The notes beneath the pieces are model-generated. The model searched no databases. It was not told where the DNA came from and saw only the letters and a program-made list of their open reading frames with translations. From NCBI RefSeq assembly GCF_002751875.1, contig NZ_NMZM01000010.1:104317-168316 (forward strand): a stretch of 64,000 nucleotides of DNA. Reading direction: 5' to 3'. Positions 37,183 to 46,841 of this stretch are shown here, in pieces. This stretch comes from Oceaniglobus indicus. GTDB taxonomy: Bacteria > Pseudomonadota > Alphaproteobacteria > Rhodobacterales > Rhodobacteraceae. The position numbers were made by a program, and so were the translations under genes. The first letter of the stretch is position 1, and each line of letters begins with the position of its first letter.

Positions 37183-37892
37183 AGCTGGTTGGCCTCGCGC
37201 TTGGTCTCGAACCGCTTCAGTTCCAGAACAAGATCGCTCAGCTTCTTCTTGCCATAGGTGCGGGTGTCGAAATCGGGGTTGTTGGCGACGATATACTGGC
37301 CCAGCGGGCCCAGCGCATACCATTCGTCATCCTGCGCGATGCGGTCCATCGCCTTCAGGATCAGCGGCACCGCCTCGACCGGGGATTGCTTCACGGGCTT
37401 GGAGTCGGGCGTGTCGTCGGCCTCGTCCCTTGTCTTCTGGACCGGAACCTCGTCGACGATGTTTTCGATCAATATGAACCGGTTGCACACGTTGCGCAGG
37501 GATTCGGGCGCCTTTGCCTCGCCAATGCCGATGACGACCAGCCCCTGTTCGCGGATCCGGTTCGCCAGCGCGGTAAAGTCCGAATCGGAGCTGACCAGCA
37601 CGAAACCATCGAAGCGGCCGGTGTGCAGGATATCCATCGCGTCGATCACCAGACCGATATCCGACGCGTTCTTGCCCTTGGTGTTCGCCGTCTCCTGATG
37701 GGCAACAAGACCCAGGCCGCGCACGGTTTCAGACCAGTTGCGCAACTGTCCCGACGACCAGTCGCCATAGACCCGGCGTAGGGCCGGTTCGCCGAAGCCG
37801 GTGATTTCCTTGAGGATCGCGCCGGCATGGCGGGCGGGAATGTTGTCGGCGTCGATCAGGACGGCATACAGGGGGCGGTCATTCTGTTTCAT
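37161..37892 (-). CDS. NYN-domain protein with OST-HTH/LOTUS domain (LabA/MARF1-like)
   Basis: A 243-residue protein. The N-terminal NYN (PIN-like RNase) domain carries the acidic residues in YAVLIDADNIPA, SDIGLVIDAMDILH and VLVSSDSDFTALANRIREQG. The C-terminal 75 residues (VEAVPLILKAMDRIAQDDEWYALGPLGQYIV...RTYGKKKLSDLVLEL) form an OST-HTH/LOTUS RNA-binding domain. Together these predict a single-strand-RNA binding nuclease; bacterial members are little studied. Its 3' end overlaps the convergent TetR gene by 22 bases. Confidence 0.9.
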   Translation of the reverse strand: MKQNDRPLYAVLIDADNIPARHAGAILKEITGFGEPALRRVYGDWSSGQLRNWSETVRGLGLVAHQETANTKGKNASDIGLVIDAMDILHTGRFDGFVLVSSDSDFTALANRIREQGLVVIGIGEAKAPESLRNVCNRFILIENIVDEVPVQKTRDEADDTPDSKPVKQSPVEAVPLILKAMDRIAQDDEWYALGPLGQYIVANNPDFDTRTYGKKKLSDLVLELKRFETKREANQLYVRRVD

Positions 37893-37994
37893 GTCGTGCC
37901 CTTATTAGATCGGCGCGGTCATGTAAGACCAGACCGCCGGCACGGGGAGGTGTGTCCCCGTCGTGCGTTACGGATTGGCGCACCCGCGCGCCAT

Positions 37995-38022
37995 GAGTAT
38001 TTTCGGCAAGAAAAAGCTGGGG
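37995..38022 (+). repeat. Dispersed intergenic repeat, copy 2
   Basis: GAGTATTTTCGGCAAGAAAA then AGCTGGGG, 25 of 28 bases matching the minus-strand copy at 35326-35362. It lies in the gap between the formaldehyde dehydrogenase gene and the NYN gene, just after the dehydrogenase stop. It lacks the CCTCCGGCGG head of copy 1. Confidence 0.6.
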
Positions 38023-38043
38023 TGCGCCGGGTTTGTCGGCCAA

Positions 38044-39156
<1,113 letters not shown>

Positions 39157-39212
39157 GGCGGTTCTCCTGACTATCTAAGGTTATCCCGACCCTGTTCAAA
39201 AAGGCCCGTGAA

Positions 39213-39488
39213 ATGCAACCTCTGATCAAGTTTTCGGCGCTCGGCGCCCTGTTTGCCGCCGTCACCGCCTGTGTGCCCGCCGAAAGCACCCCGCCCCAAC
39301 CGGACACCTGCGGCGCCGAAGCCTATGGCCATCTCGTCGGCAGCGACATCGCGGGCGTCTCCCTGCCGTCCGGTCCCGACATCCGCATCCTTGGGCCGGA
39401 TTCGGCCATGACGCTGGATTACATCGAGACGCGGACGAATTTCACGCTGGACGACAAGGGCCGGATCACGAGGATCTTCTGCGGCTGA
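39213..39488 (+). CDS. Peptidase inhibitor I78 family lipoprotein
   Basis: A 91-residue protein with a signal and lipobox (LGALFAAVTAC; C20) and the I78 domain: PDTCGAEAYGHLVGSDIAGVSL...RILGPDSAMTLDYIETRTNFTLDDKGRITRIFCG. The tail TRIFCG and the central RxxxPxxxxT(L/M)D pattern are diagnostic. I78 proteins resemble fungal serine-protease inhibitors and in bacteria are periplasmic lipoproteins of unclear target. It is divergent from the formaldehyde dehydrogenase gene and convergent with the cytochrome gene. Confidence 0.9.
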   Translation: MQPLIKFSALGALFAAVTACVPAESTPPQPDTCGAEAYGHLVGSDIAGVSLPSGPDIRILGPDSAMTLDYIETRTNFTLDDKGRITRIFCG

Positions 39489-39491
39489 GGA

Positions 39492-39935
39492 TCACTTCTT
39501 CTGGCGATAATCCTCGTGGCAGGCCTTGCAGGTCCCGCCGATCGTCTGCATCGCCGTGCCCATCTCGGCGGCGGACGACGCGTCGGCGGCGGCCATGGCC
39601 GAGGTTTCCAGCGCGGTCGCCTTTTGCGTGAAGTCGTCGTAGTTTTCCCAGATCGCTGGCACCGCCTCGGTTTCGCCGTCGAGCGCTTCGGTTTCGAACG
39701 CTGCCGGAACCTGTCCTGCCGCCTCTGCCAGCGTCATCGCCGCGGCACGGGCCGCTTCGGGATCGAAGGCATCGCCCGCCTTGGCCTGGGCACCCAGGAT
39801 CTTGGTCTGGGCGCCGACGGTTTTCATCAACGTCTGCCGGGCCTTGACCGGATCATCGGTGGCCTGGGCATGGACAAGGGCCGCACCGAAAACGGTGACG
39901 GCAAAAGCGGCGGCGAGGGGGAGGAATTTCTTCAT
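39492..39935 (-). CDS. Cytochrome c' (class II c-type cytochrome, c556-like)
   Basis: A 147-residue periplasmic protein: signal peptide MKKFLPLAAAFAVTVFGAALVHA, then a four-helix bundle with the haem-binding CKACH near the C-terminus (residues 137-141, followed by EDYRQKK), the layout of class II cytochromes. Members bind NO or carry electrons; the axial methionine of c556 may be the residue in RQTLMKTV, making six-coordinate c556 likely. ATG 39935 is chosen for the signal peptide. It stands near the formaldehyde dehydrogenase gene. Confidence 0.9.
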   Translation of the reverse strand: MKKFLPLAAAFAVTVFGAALVHAQATDDPVKARQTLMKTVGAQTKILGAQAKAGDAFDPEAARAAAMTLAEAAGQVPAAFETEALDGETEAVPAIWENYDDFTQKATALETSAMAAADASSAAEMGTAMQTIGGTCKACHEDYRQKK

Positions 39936-40279
39936 GTCTGACCTTTCAGGCTGGATGCAGGCAGGGTAAAGACCCGCCCCCACAAATCCAGCGAAATTTT
40001 CGTGACCGGCCCGGGGCGGCAGCCAAACGCCACGACGGCGTGCAAGGTCATCGGTCGTGGCCTGCTGAAAAGGTGGGGTTGTCCCGGTGCCGCGAACTGG
40101 GTGGGGGCGTTGTTGACACGGCACCGGGGTAGCGTTCTTTCGCTATGCCCCATTCATGGCGGTGCAATCGGGCCGCCCCGGGACCGATCGGTGCTGATTT
40201 CGCGGTGATCCTGTGGCGGAATCCGGGCAACGCCGCGCGGGGATTGCCAAACCCGGGCCATCGCACCACATTGAAGGGA

Positions 40280-40630
40280 ATGAACATGCAACCCCCCACC
40301 CCCTTTCCCGGCCGTCCCGACCCCGATGAGAAGGTCGTCTTCGACCGGCGCGAACTGGGCGCGATCATGACGCTGTATGGCCGAATGGTCGCCGCCGGGG
40401 AATGGCGCGACTATGGCATGTCGTTCCTGCGCGAGGTGGCGGTGTTCGCGGTGTTCCGGCGCACCGCCGAAAACCCGCTGTATCGGATCGAGAAGCGCCC
40501 CAAGCTGCGCGGCCGCCAGGGGCAATATGCGGTGATCGGAATGGACGGCCAGATCCTGAAACGCGGCGCCGACCTGCGCACGGTGCTGCGGGTGCTGGAA
40601 CGCAAGCTGATCCGCGCGGTCGATGACTGA
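40280..40630 (+). CDS. DUF2794 domain protein
   Basis: A 116-residue protein matching DUF2794: VVFDRRELGAIMTLYGRMVAAGEWRDYGMSFLREVAVFAVFRRTAENPLYRIEKRPKLRGRQGQYAV. It is soluble, basic and probably compact alpha+beta, common in alphaproteobacteria with no known function. The start is the ATG in GAATGAACATG; the second ATG six bases on would also do, and TTGAAGGGA gives the RBS. Monocistronic and convergent with the HtrA protease gene. Confidence 0.85.
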   Translation: MNMQPPTPFPGRPDPDEKVVFDRRELGAIMTLYGRMVAAGEWRDYGMSFLREVAVFAVFRRTAENPLYRIEKRPKLRGRQGQYAVIGMDGQILKRGADLRTVLRVLERKLIRAVDD

Positions 40631-40737
40631 CCGACGCGTCCCGGCGCCTCCCTTCGCCGGAACGCGCAGCACCCCACCCGCGAACGGGCAGGGCTGACCG
40701 ACGCCGCCTTGGGACAACGCCGGATTGCGTGAGGCGA

Positions 40738-41859
40738 TCAGGCCTCTTTCTTGGCCAGGGCGCCGATCGTGACGCTGAGGGTTTTTTCCTGCCCCTTGTG
40801 CAACACCACCATGTCGGCGGTCTTGTCCGGCGCCGTCGAGGCAACGACACGGGTCAGGTCACGGACCTCGACGATCTCGGTGCCGTCGAACGACAGGATG
40901 ATGTCGCCGTCCACCAGGCCGGCCTTGTCGGCGGGGCTGTCTTGGACCACGTCTTCGACCACCGCGCCCTTCGGCGTGTCATAGCCCAGCACCGACGCGA
41001 TATCCTCGGGCATCGGCTTGATCTGCACGCCCAGCCAGCCGCGCGTGATCTCTCCGTCGTCCTGCAGGTCGGCGACGATGGTCTTCACAAGGTCCGACGG
41101 CACGGCGAAACCGATCCCGACCGAGCCGCCATCGGGCGAGAAGATGGCCGTGTTGACGCCGATTACCTCGCCTGCGTTGTTGAACAGCGGGCCGCCGGAA
41201 TTGCCCCGGTTGATTGCCGCATCCGTCTGGATGAAGTCATCGAACGGGCCCGAATTGATGTTGCGCGACGTGGCGGAAACGATGCCCGATGTCACGGTGC
41301 CACCCAGACCGAAGGGGTTGCCGACGGCCACCACCTCGTCGCCCGGACGCATGGTGTCGGACGATCCAAACTTAATCGCGGGAAGATCTTCGCCCGCATC
41401 CACCCGCAGCACGGCGATGTCGGTCAGGGGGTCGGTCCCGATCACCTCGGCGGTGAAGCTGCGCCCATCGGCCAGCTTGACGTTCACCTCTTCGGCGCCG
41501 TCAACGACATGGGCGTTGGTGACGATGGTGCCGTCCTCCGAGATGATGAAACCGGATCCGACGCCGCGTGCGGGCCGGGCCGGGCCACCGCGCCGATCCT
41601 TGAACATGTCGCCGAACCGGCGCTTCAACTCGTCGGGCATGCCTTCCAGCATGTCGGACGGGTCGGCAGCGGCAGGGGAAACGGCGGCCGTCACCTCGAT
41701 GAACACCACGCTGGGCGACACGGCTTCGACAAGGTCGCCATAGCCACCGGCCGGCACGGCAAAGGCGGGCACCGGAAGGACGGTCATGGCGCCCCCCGCG
41801 CTCAGCGCACCGATCAGCGCGACACTGGCAAGGCGGTTGGTCAATCTGCTTCGTTGCAT
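40738..41859 (-). CDS. DegP/HtrA-type periplasmic serine protease
   Basis: A 373-residue trypsin-like protease of the HtrA family. A signal peptide (about residues 1-34) is followed by the protease domain with the triad H in VTNAHVVDGA, D in DPLTDIAVLRVD and S in GNSGGPLF, then one PDZ domain (about 265-365, GWLGVQIKPMPEDIASVLGY...SPADKAGLVDGDIILSFDG). One PDZ, rather than the two in DegP/DegQ, is DegS-like in layout but without an N-terminal anchor that I can assert. It degrades or refolds damaged envelope proteins. It is divergent from a two-component pair, which suggests coordinated stress control. Confidence 0.92.
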   Translation of the reverse strand: MQRSRLTNRLASVALIGALSAGGAMTVLPVPAFAVPAGGYGDLVEAVSPSVVFIEVTAAVSPAAADPSDMLEGMPDELKRRFGDMFKDRRGGPARPARGVGSGFIISEDGTIVTNAHVVDGAEEVNVKLADGRSFTAEVIGTDPLTDIAVLRVDAGEDLPAIKFGSSDTMRPGDEVVAVGNPFGLGGTVTSGIVSATSRNINSGPFDDFIQTDAAINRGNSGGPLFNNAGEVIGVNTAIFSPDGGSVGIGFAVPSDLVKTIVADLQDDGEITRGWLGVQIKPMPEDIASVLGYDTPKGAVVEDVVQDSPADKAGLVDGDIILSFDGTEIVEVRDLTRVVASTAPDKTADMVVLHKGQEKTLSVTIGALAKKEA

Positions 41860-42018
41860 TTCCTGAACTCCGTGGAAAACTGTGATGCCCCCCATATGCA
41901 AGGCACACCTGACATGGCGTTCCCCCGCGCTATACAAATCTGTAACCTGCGCTTCGCGCCCCTGCCCCCTAGATTGGACGAACGACAGGGGCGGGGAACG
42001 TCCGAAGGGGAAGCAGCC

Positions 42019-42690
42019 ATGAGATTGCTGGTGATCGAAGACGACACGACGACGGGCGGCTATATCGCGCGGGGCTTGCGCGAAGAAGGCCACACCGTCG
42101 ATCTGGTCGACAACGGCCGCGACGGTCTGGTGCAGGCCACGGCGGGCACCTACGACGTGATGATCGTGGACCGGATGCTGCCTGAAATCGACGGACTGAC
42201 ATTGATGAAAACCCTGCGCGGCGCCGGCAACCGAACGCCCGCGCTGTTCCTGACGTCGCTGGGCAGCGTCGAGGATCGCATCGACGGGCTGAACGCGGGC
42301 GGTGACGATTACCTGACCAAGCCCTTCGCCTTTGGCGAACTGTCGGCACGGGTCGCGGCCCTGGCCCGCCGCCCGCAGGCCATCGAACAGAACACGGTGC
42401 TGTCGGCGGGCGACCTGACCATGGACCTTGTCACGCGGCAGGTCACGCGGGCGGGCCAGAAGATCGACCTGCTGCCGCGTGAATTCGCGCTGCTGGAACA
42501 CCTGCTGCGGCGCAAGGGGCGGGTGCAGACGCGCACGATGCTGCTGGAAGCGGTGTGGGACATCAGTTTCGATCCGAAAACCAACGTGGTCGAAACCCAT
42601 ATCTCGCGGCTCCGCGCCAAGGTGGATCGGCCGTTCGACACCGAGTTGATCCAGACCCTGCGCGGCGCGGGATACCGGATCGACGCATGA
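42019..42690 (+). CDS. OmpR-family response regulator
   Basis: A 223-residue regulator: receiver domain with the acidic pair in LLVIEDDTT, phospho-acceptor aspartate in DVMIVDRMLPEIDG, and lysine in DDYLTKPFAFGEL; then a winged-helix domain with LLPREFALLEHLLRRKGRVQTRTMLLEAVWDISFDPKTNVVETHISRLRAKVD. Its close relatives are the QseB/PmrA/CzcR type. The stop overlaps the start of the histidine kinase gene (ATGA), forming an operon. It is divergent from the HtrA gene, with 159 bases between. Confidence 0.93.
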   Translation: MRLLVIEDDTTTGGYIARGLREEGHTVDLVDNGRDGLVQATAGTYDVMIVDRMLPEIDGLTLMKTLRGAGNRTPALFLTSLGSVEDRIDGLNAGGDDYLTKPFAFGELSARVAALARRPQAIEQNTVLSAGDLTMDLVTRQVTRAGQKIDLLPREFALLEHLLRRKGRVQTRTMLLEAVWDISFDPKTNVVETHISRLRAKVDRPFDTELIQTLRGAGYRIDA

Positions 42691-44036
42691 ACCGCACGCT
42701 CCTGTCCCTGATCCGGTCGATGCCGGTGCGCTTGGCGCTGTCGCTGCTGGCGCTGTTCGTCGTCGTCTCGCTGACCTCGCTGGCGGCGTCCTGGGCGGTG
42801 TCGCGCGCGTCGCTGGACACCGCCATGCGCGACGATCTGCGCCAGGACATGGCCGGGTTCCGCGCCGCGCCCAGCGCCGCCGCGCTGGCCGCGCTGGTCC
42901 GGGCAGAAGGCCGCGTGACCGATCCCGACCGGATGCTGCTGAGTTACTTCGCGCCGTCCGGGCGGCATTTCGGCAATGCCACCCTGTCGCGCGATGAAAA
43001 CGGATATCACCTGACGCGGGGCGATGGCTCCGGCTTTTCCGGCGAATATCTGGCGCTGGGGGCGGTCCTGCACGGCGGGCAACTGACCATCGCCCGCTCG
43101 CGGGCTGAAATCGACGAATTGTCGGAAACCTTCCGGCGCATCGTGTTGTGGTCGCTGCTGCCGACGTTCCTGATCGCGCTGTCGGGCGGTCTTTTCCTGG
43201 CGCGGCGCAGCGCCGCACAGGTCCGCGCGATGGAGGCGACGCTGGACCGGCTGACCACCGGCGATCTGGCGGCACGGGTGCATCCGGGGCGCGGCTGGTC
43301 CGCCGACATGGCCCAGATCGGCCATCGGATCGACCGCATGGCCGAGGCGCAGCAGACCGCGCACGAGGCATTGCGGCAAGTGTCGTCCGATGTGGCCCAT
43401 GACCTCAAGACGCCGCTGCAACGCATCGCCGTCCATCTCGACGATCTGGATCGCGCCGATCTGCCCGACGATGCCCGCGCGCTGGTCGATGCGGCGCGCG
43501 GCGATCTCGACGGGGTGGTGGCGGTGTTTCACGCGCTGTTGCAGATCGCGCAGGTCGAATCCGGCTCGCCGCGGGGCCGGTTTACTGATGTGGACCTGTC
43601 GCGCGTGGCCGAAACGGTCGGTGAACTGTATGAACCGACCGCGGCGGAAACGGGCCATGCCCTGCGCATCCGTGCGGATCCGGGCGCGCGGGTGCGCGGC
43701 GATCGCGACCTGTTGGGTCAGGCCATCGCCAACCTGATCGAGAACGCGCTGCGCCACACCGATCCGGGCACCGAAATCGAGGTGACCGTGACCGGCGGGG
43801 CGGGCAGCACCACCCTCAGCGTCACCGACACCGGCCCCGGCATCCCCGAAGCCGAGCGCGCCAACGTGCTGCAACGTCTGTATCGACTGGACCGGTCGCG
43901 CAACACGCCGGGCAGCGGGCTGGGCCTGTCGCTGGTGGCGGTGGTGGCAGACCTGCACGACGCCCGGCTGGATCTGGGCGACGCCGGCCCCGGCCTGCGG
44001 GTCAGCGTGGCGTTTCCCCCGGTGGCGGCAAGCTGA
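42687..44036 (+). CDS. Two-component sensor histidine kinase
   Basis: A 449-residue inner-membrane kinase. Two membrane segments (about 12-35 and 152-172) flank a periplasmic sensor of about 115 residues, then a HAMP domain, the phospho-acceptor H in SSDVAHDLKTPLQRI (about residue 237), the N-box LIENALRHT, the G1 box DTGPGIP and G2 GSGLGLSLV. The partner regulator is immediately upstream. The signal is unknown; the position next to HtrA suggests envelope stress, or metal or cationic peptide sensing as in QseC/PmrB-like pairs. Confidence 0.92.
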   Translation: MNRTLLSLIRSMPVRLALSLLALFVVVSLTSLAASWAVSRASLDTAMRDDLRQDMAGFRAAPSAAALAALVRAEGRVTDPDRMLLSYFAPSGRHFGNATLSRDENGYHLTRGDGSGFSGEYLALGAVLHGGQLTIARSRAEIDELSETFRRIVLWSLLPTFLIALSGGLFLARRSAAQVRAMEATLDRLTTGDLAARVHPGRGWSADMAQIGHRIDRMAEAQQTAHEALRQVSSDVAHDLKTPLQRIAVHLDDLDRADLPDDARALVDAARGDLDGVVAVFHALLQIAQVESGSPRGRFTDVDLSRVAETVGELYEPTAAETGHALRIRADPGARVRGDRDLLGQAIANLIENALRHTDPGTEIEVTVTGGAGSTTLSVTDTGPGIPEAERANVLQRLYRLDRSRNTPGSGLGLSLVAVVADLHDARLDLGDAGPGLRVSVAFPPVAAS

Positions 44037-44123
44037 CCGCACCGGGCCATCCGGCAGGGATTTCCGAAGGTTGCCGGAATATGCTATCGCCATCCCATCA
44101 CCCGTTTCACGCCGAGGTTCCCG

Positions 44124-45914
44124 ATGTCCGATTTCACCACCCGCCCCGAGATACGCGGCACCTTCGGCGTTGTCGCCTCGACCCACTGGATCGGATCGGC
44201 CGTGGGATTCGGCATCCTGGAACGCGGCGGCAACGCTTTCGACGCCGCCGTCGCCACGGCGCTGGTGCTGCAGGTGGTCGAACCGCACCTGAACGGCCCC
44301 GCCGGTGACATGCCCGCGATCTTTCACCGGGCGGACACCAATGAAACCAAGGTGGTATGCGCCCAAGGGGTCGCGCCCGCCGGTGCGACCATCGACCATT
44401 ACAAGGCGCAGGGGCTGACCCTGATTCCCGGATCGGGCCTGCTGGCCACCGTCGTTCCGGGCGCTTTCGATGGCTGGATGCTGATGCTGCGCGATCACGG
44501 CACGATGTCCTTGGCCGACGTCATGGCACCCGCCATCGGCTATGCCCGCGACGGCCATCCGATCCTGCCCCGCGTCGCCGCGACCATCGAAAGCCTTGCC
44601 GATTTTTTCGCCGCCGAATGGCCCACATCGGCGGCCGTCTGGACCCCGGACGGCCGGGCGCCCGCCGCCAACGCCCTGTTCCGCAATCCCGATCTGGCGC
44701 GCACCTATCAACGCATCGTGGACGACGCCGAAGCCGCATCGAGCGACCGGACAACCCAGATCGACGCGGCCCGCGCGGCGTGGAGCACGGGCTTCGTCGC
44801 CGACGCCATCGCCGATTACCTGGCCACCGCGCGCGTGTGCGACGTCTCGGACACCCCCCGTGCGGCGGTCCTGTCGCGGGCAGACATGGCGGGATGGCAG
44901 GCGACATACGAAGACCCGCTGAGCCTGGGTTACCACGGCTGGAAGATCCACAAGTGCGGGCCGTGGTCCCAGGGGCCGGTGCTGTTGCAGGCCCTCGCGA
45001 TCCTGTCGGAGATCGACATCGCCGCGATGGACCCGATGGGCGATGAATTCGTCCATACCGTGATCGAGACGATCAAGCTGGCCTATGCCGATCGCGAGGC
45101 CTATTACGGCGACCCCGATCATGCGGACATTCCGATCGGGCACCTGCTCAGCGCAGACTACACTGCCGGACGCCGCGCGCTGATCGGCCCGCAGGCATCG
45201 TTGGATCAGCGCCCCGGCCGGGTGCCGGGGTTTGAACACTTGGCCGACCGATATATCGAACGCGCGGCGCGGGACTTCGGCCTTGGCCCGGTCGCGCCGC
45301 AGGAACCGACCATGGCGCATCTGACCGAAAAACGTGGCGATACCGTGCACCTGGACGTGATCGACCGCTGGGGCAACGTGGTGGCGGCAACCCCCTCGGG
45401 TGGATGGCTGCAAAGCTCGCCCGTTATCCCCGGCCTCGGCTTCGCGCTGAACTCGCGCGCCCAGATGTTCTGGCTGGAAGACGGCTTGCCGACCTCGCTT
45501 GCGCCCGGGCGTCGCCCGCGCACGACGTTGACCCCGACGCTGGCGGAAAAAGACGGCATGCGGCTGGCGTTCGGATCGCCCGGGGGCGATCAGCAGGATC
45601 AGTGGCAACTGATCTGGTTCCTGCGTTTCGTGCATCACGGGTTCGATCTGCAACAGGGGATCGATGCGCCGCTGTTCCATTCGATGCACTTCCAGGGGTC
45701 GTTCTATCCGCGCCAATGCCAACCGGGCGCGATGATGATCGAACCCGCGATCGGCGCCGATGTGATCGACGCCCTGCGCGCCCGGGGTCACAGCGTCACG
45801 GTGGCCGAGCCCTGGAGCGTCGGACGCCTGACCGCAGCGCTGCGCAGCGCCGATGGCACCCTTGCGGCGGCGGCGACACCGCGCCTGATGCAGGCCTATG
45901 CCGTCGGGCGCTGA
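44124..45914 (+). CDS. Gamma-glutamyltransferase family protein
   Basis: A 596-residue Ntn-hydrolase-type gamma-glutamyltransferase. The self-processing threonine is in EKRGDTVHLDVIDRWGNVVA (about residue 409), giving large and small subunits. Other family blocks are STHWIGSAVGFGILERGGNAFDAAVATALVLQVVEPHLNGPAGDMPA and SLAPGRRPRTTLTPTLAEKDG. There is no signal peptide, so unlike classical periplasmic GGT it appears cytosolic, and its substrate may be another gamma-glutamyl or acyl-amide compound. Monocistronic, 87 bases after the kinase gene. Confidence 0.9.
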   Translation: MSDFTTRPEIRGTFGVVASTHWIGSAVGFGILERGGNAFDAAVATALVLQVVEPHLNGPAGDMPAIFHRADTNETKVVCAQGVAPAGATIDHYKAQGLTLIPGSGLLATVVPGAFDGWMLMLRDHGTMSLADVMAPAIGYARDGHPILPRVAATIESLADFFAAEWPTSAAVWTPDGRAPAANALFRNPDLARTYQRIVDDAEAASSDRTTQIDAARAAWSTGFVADAIADYLATARVCDVSDTPRAAVLSRADMAGWQATYEDPLSLGYHGWKIHKCGPWSQGPVLLQALAILSEIDIAAMDPMGDEFVHTVIETIKLAYADREAYYGDPDHADIPIGHLLSADYTAGRRALIGPQASLDQRPGRVPGFEHLADRYIERAARDFGLGPVAPQEPTMAHLTEKRGDTVHLDVIDRWGNVVAATPSGGWLQSSPVIPGLGFALNSRAQMFWLEDGLPTSLAPGRRPRTTLTPTLAEKDGMRLAFGSPGGDQQDQWQLIWFLRFVHHGFDLQQGIDAPLFHSMHFQGSFYPRQCQPGAMMIEPAIGADVIDALRARGHSVTVAEPWSVGRLTAALRSADGTLAAAATPRLMQAYAVGR

Positions 45915-46004
45915 GGTCTGCCGAGGGAACCACCACGACTGTTGTTCCGTTTCAAGGTGAGGACCCCTGTTCGCGGGTGATCCCCAACAAACGGAAGGAC
46001 CGAC

Positions 46005-46841
46005 ATGGCACCGCGTGCGCTCTGGAAAGGACAACTTCGCCTCTCGCTGGTTTCCATCCCGGTCGAGATCTTCTCGGCCACCAAGACCGGGGCACGGGTA
46101 TCGTTTCGCCAGATCCACGAACCATCGGGCAAGCGCGTGCGCTATGAGAAATCGGTGCCCGGCTTGGGGCCCGTCAAATCCGAGGATATCGTCAAGGGAT
46201 ACGAGGTCGGCGATGATGAATACATCCTGCTGGACCCGGACGAGATCGACGCGATAAAGCTGGAAACGAAGAAGACCTTCGAGCTGGTTCAGTTCGTCGA
46301 CGCCTGCGAAATCTCGCCGCTCTATTTCAACAAGCCCTATTACATCACGGCCTCCGACGATCTGGCGCAGGACGCCTATCGTGTCGTGCGCGATGCCTTG
46401 CGCAATGCGGGCAAGGTCGGCCTGGGGCAGGTTACCATGCGGGGCAAGGAATACCTGGCAGCGGTCAAGCCCTGCGGCGACGGCCTGTTGATGGAGACGC
46501 TGCATTACGAGGATGAGCTGCGCGAGGCCGATCAGATCTTCACCGATATCGAGGATGAGAAGGTCGACAAGGAACTGCTCGAGGTGGCCACATCGCTGAT
46601 CGACCGCAAGAGCGCACCCTTCGATGCCGGCGCCTATCACGACAAATACGCCGAGGCGATGCAGGATCTGCTGGACGCCAAGATCAAGAACAAGAAGACG
46701 CCACGCGTCCGCGCCGACGATGGCGGCGGCACCGGCGACGGTGAGAACGTGGTGGACCTGATGTCGGCCTTGAAGCAAAGCCTGAAGAATGCCGACGCCA
46801 GGAAGCCCCGCAAGAAGGCGGCGCGCAAGAAGGCATCCTAG
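46005..46841 (+). CDS. ku: Ku DNA-end-binding protein
   Basis: A 278-residue bacterial Ku: MAPRALWKGQLRLSLVSIPVEIFSATK at the start, then KRVRYEKSVPGLGPVKSEDIVKGYEVGDDEYILLDPDEID and the beta-barrel and bridge region, ending with a lysine-rich tail (NADARKPRKKAARKKAS). Ku homodimers encircle broken DNA ends and recruit LigD for non-homologous end joining. The basic C-terminal tail matches extended Ku proteins. The ATG 46005 follows GGAAGGACCGAC; the stop is directly followed by the ligD ATG. Confidence 0.96.
   Translation: MAPRALWKGQLRLSLVSIPVEIFSATKTGARVSFRQIHEPSGKRVRYEKSVPGLGPVKSEDIVKGYEVGDDEYILLDPDEIDAIKLETKKTFELVQFVDACEISPLYFNKPYYITASDDLAQDAYRVVRDALRNAGKVGLGQVTMRGKEYLAAVKPCGDGLLMETLHYEDELREADQIFTDIEDEKVDKELLEVATSLIDRKSAPFDAGAYHDKYAEAMQDLLDAKIKNKKTPRVRADDGGGTGDGENVVDLMSALKQSLKNADARKPRKKAARKKAS

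Noticed and set aside
42309..46778. A 1489-codon open frame on the minus strand
   Set aside because: It lies antisense to the response regulator, kinase, gamma-glutamyltransferase and ku genes, all with clear domains. Long antisense frames are expected in GC-rich DNA; it has no recognisable domain.
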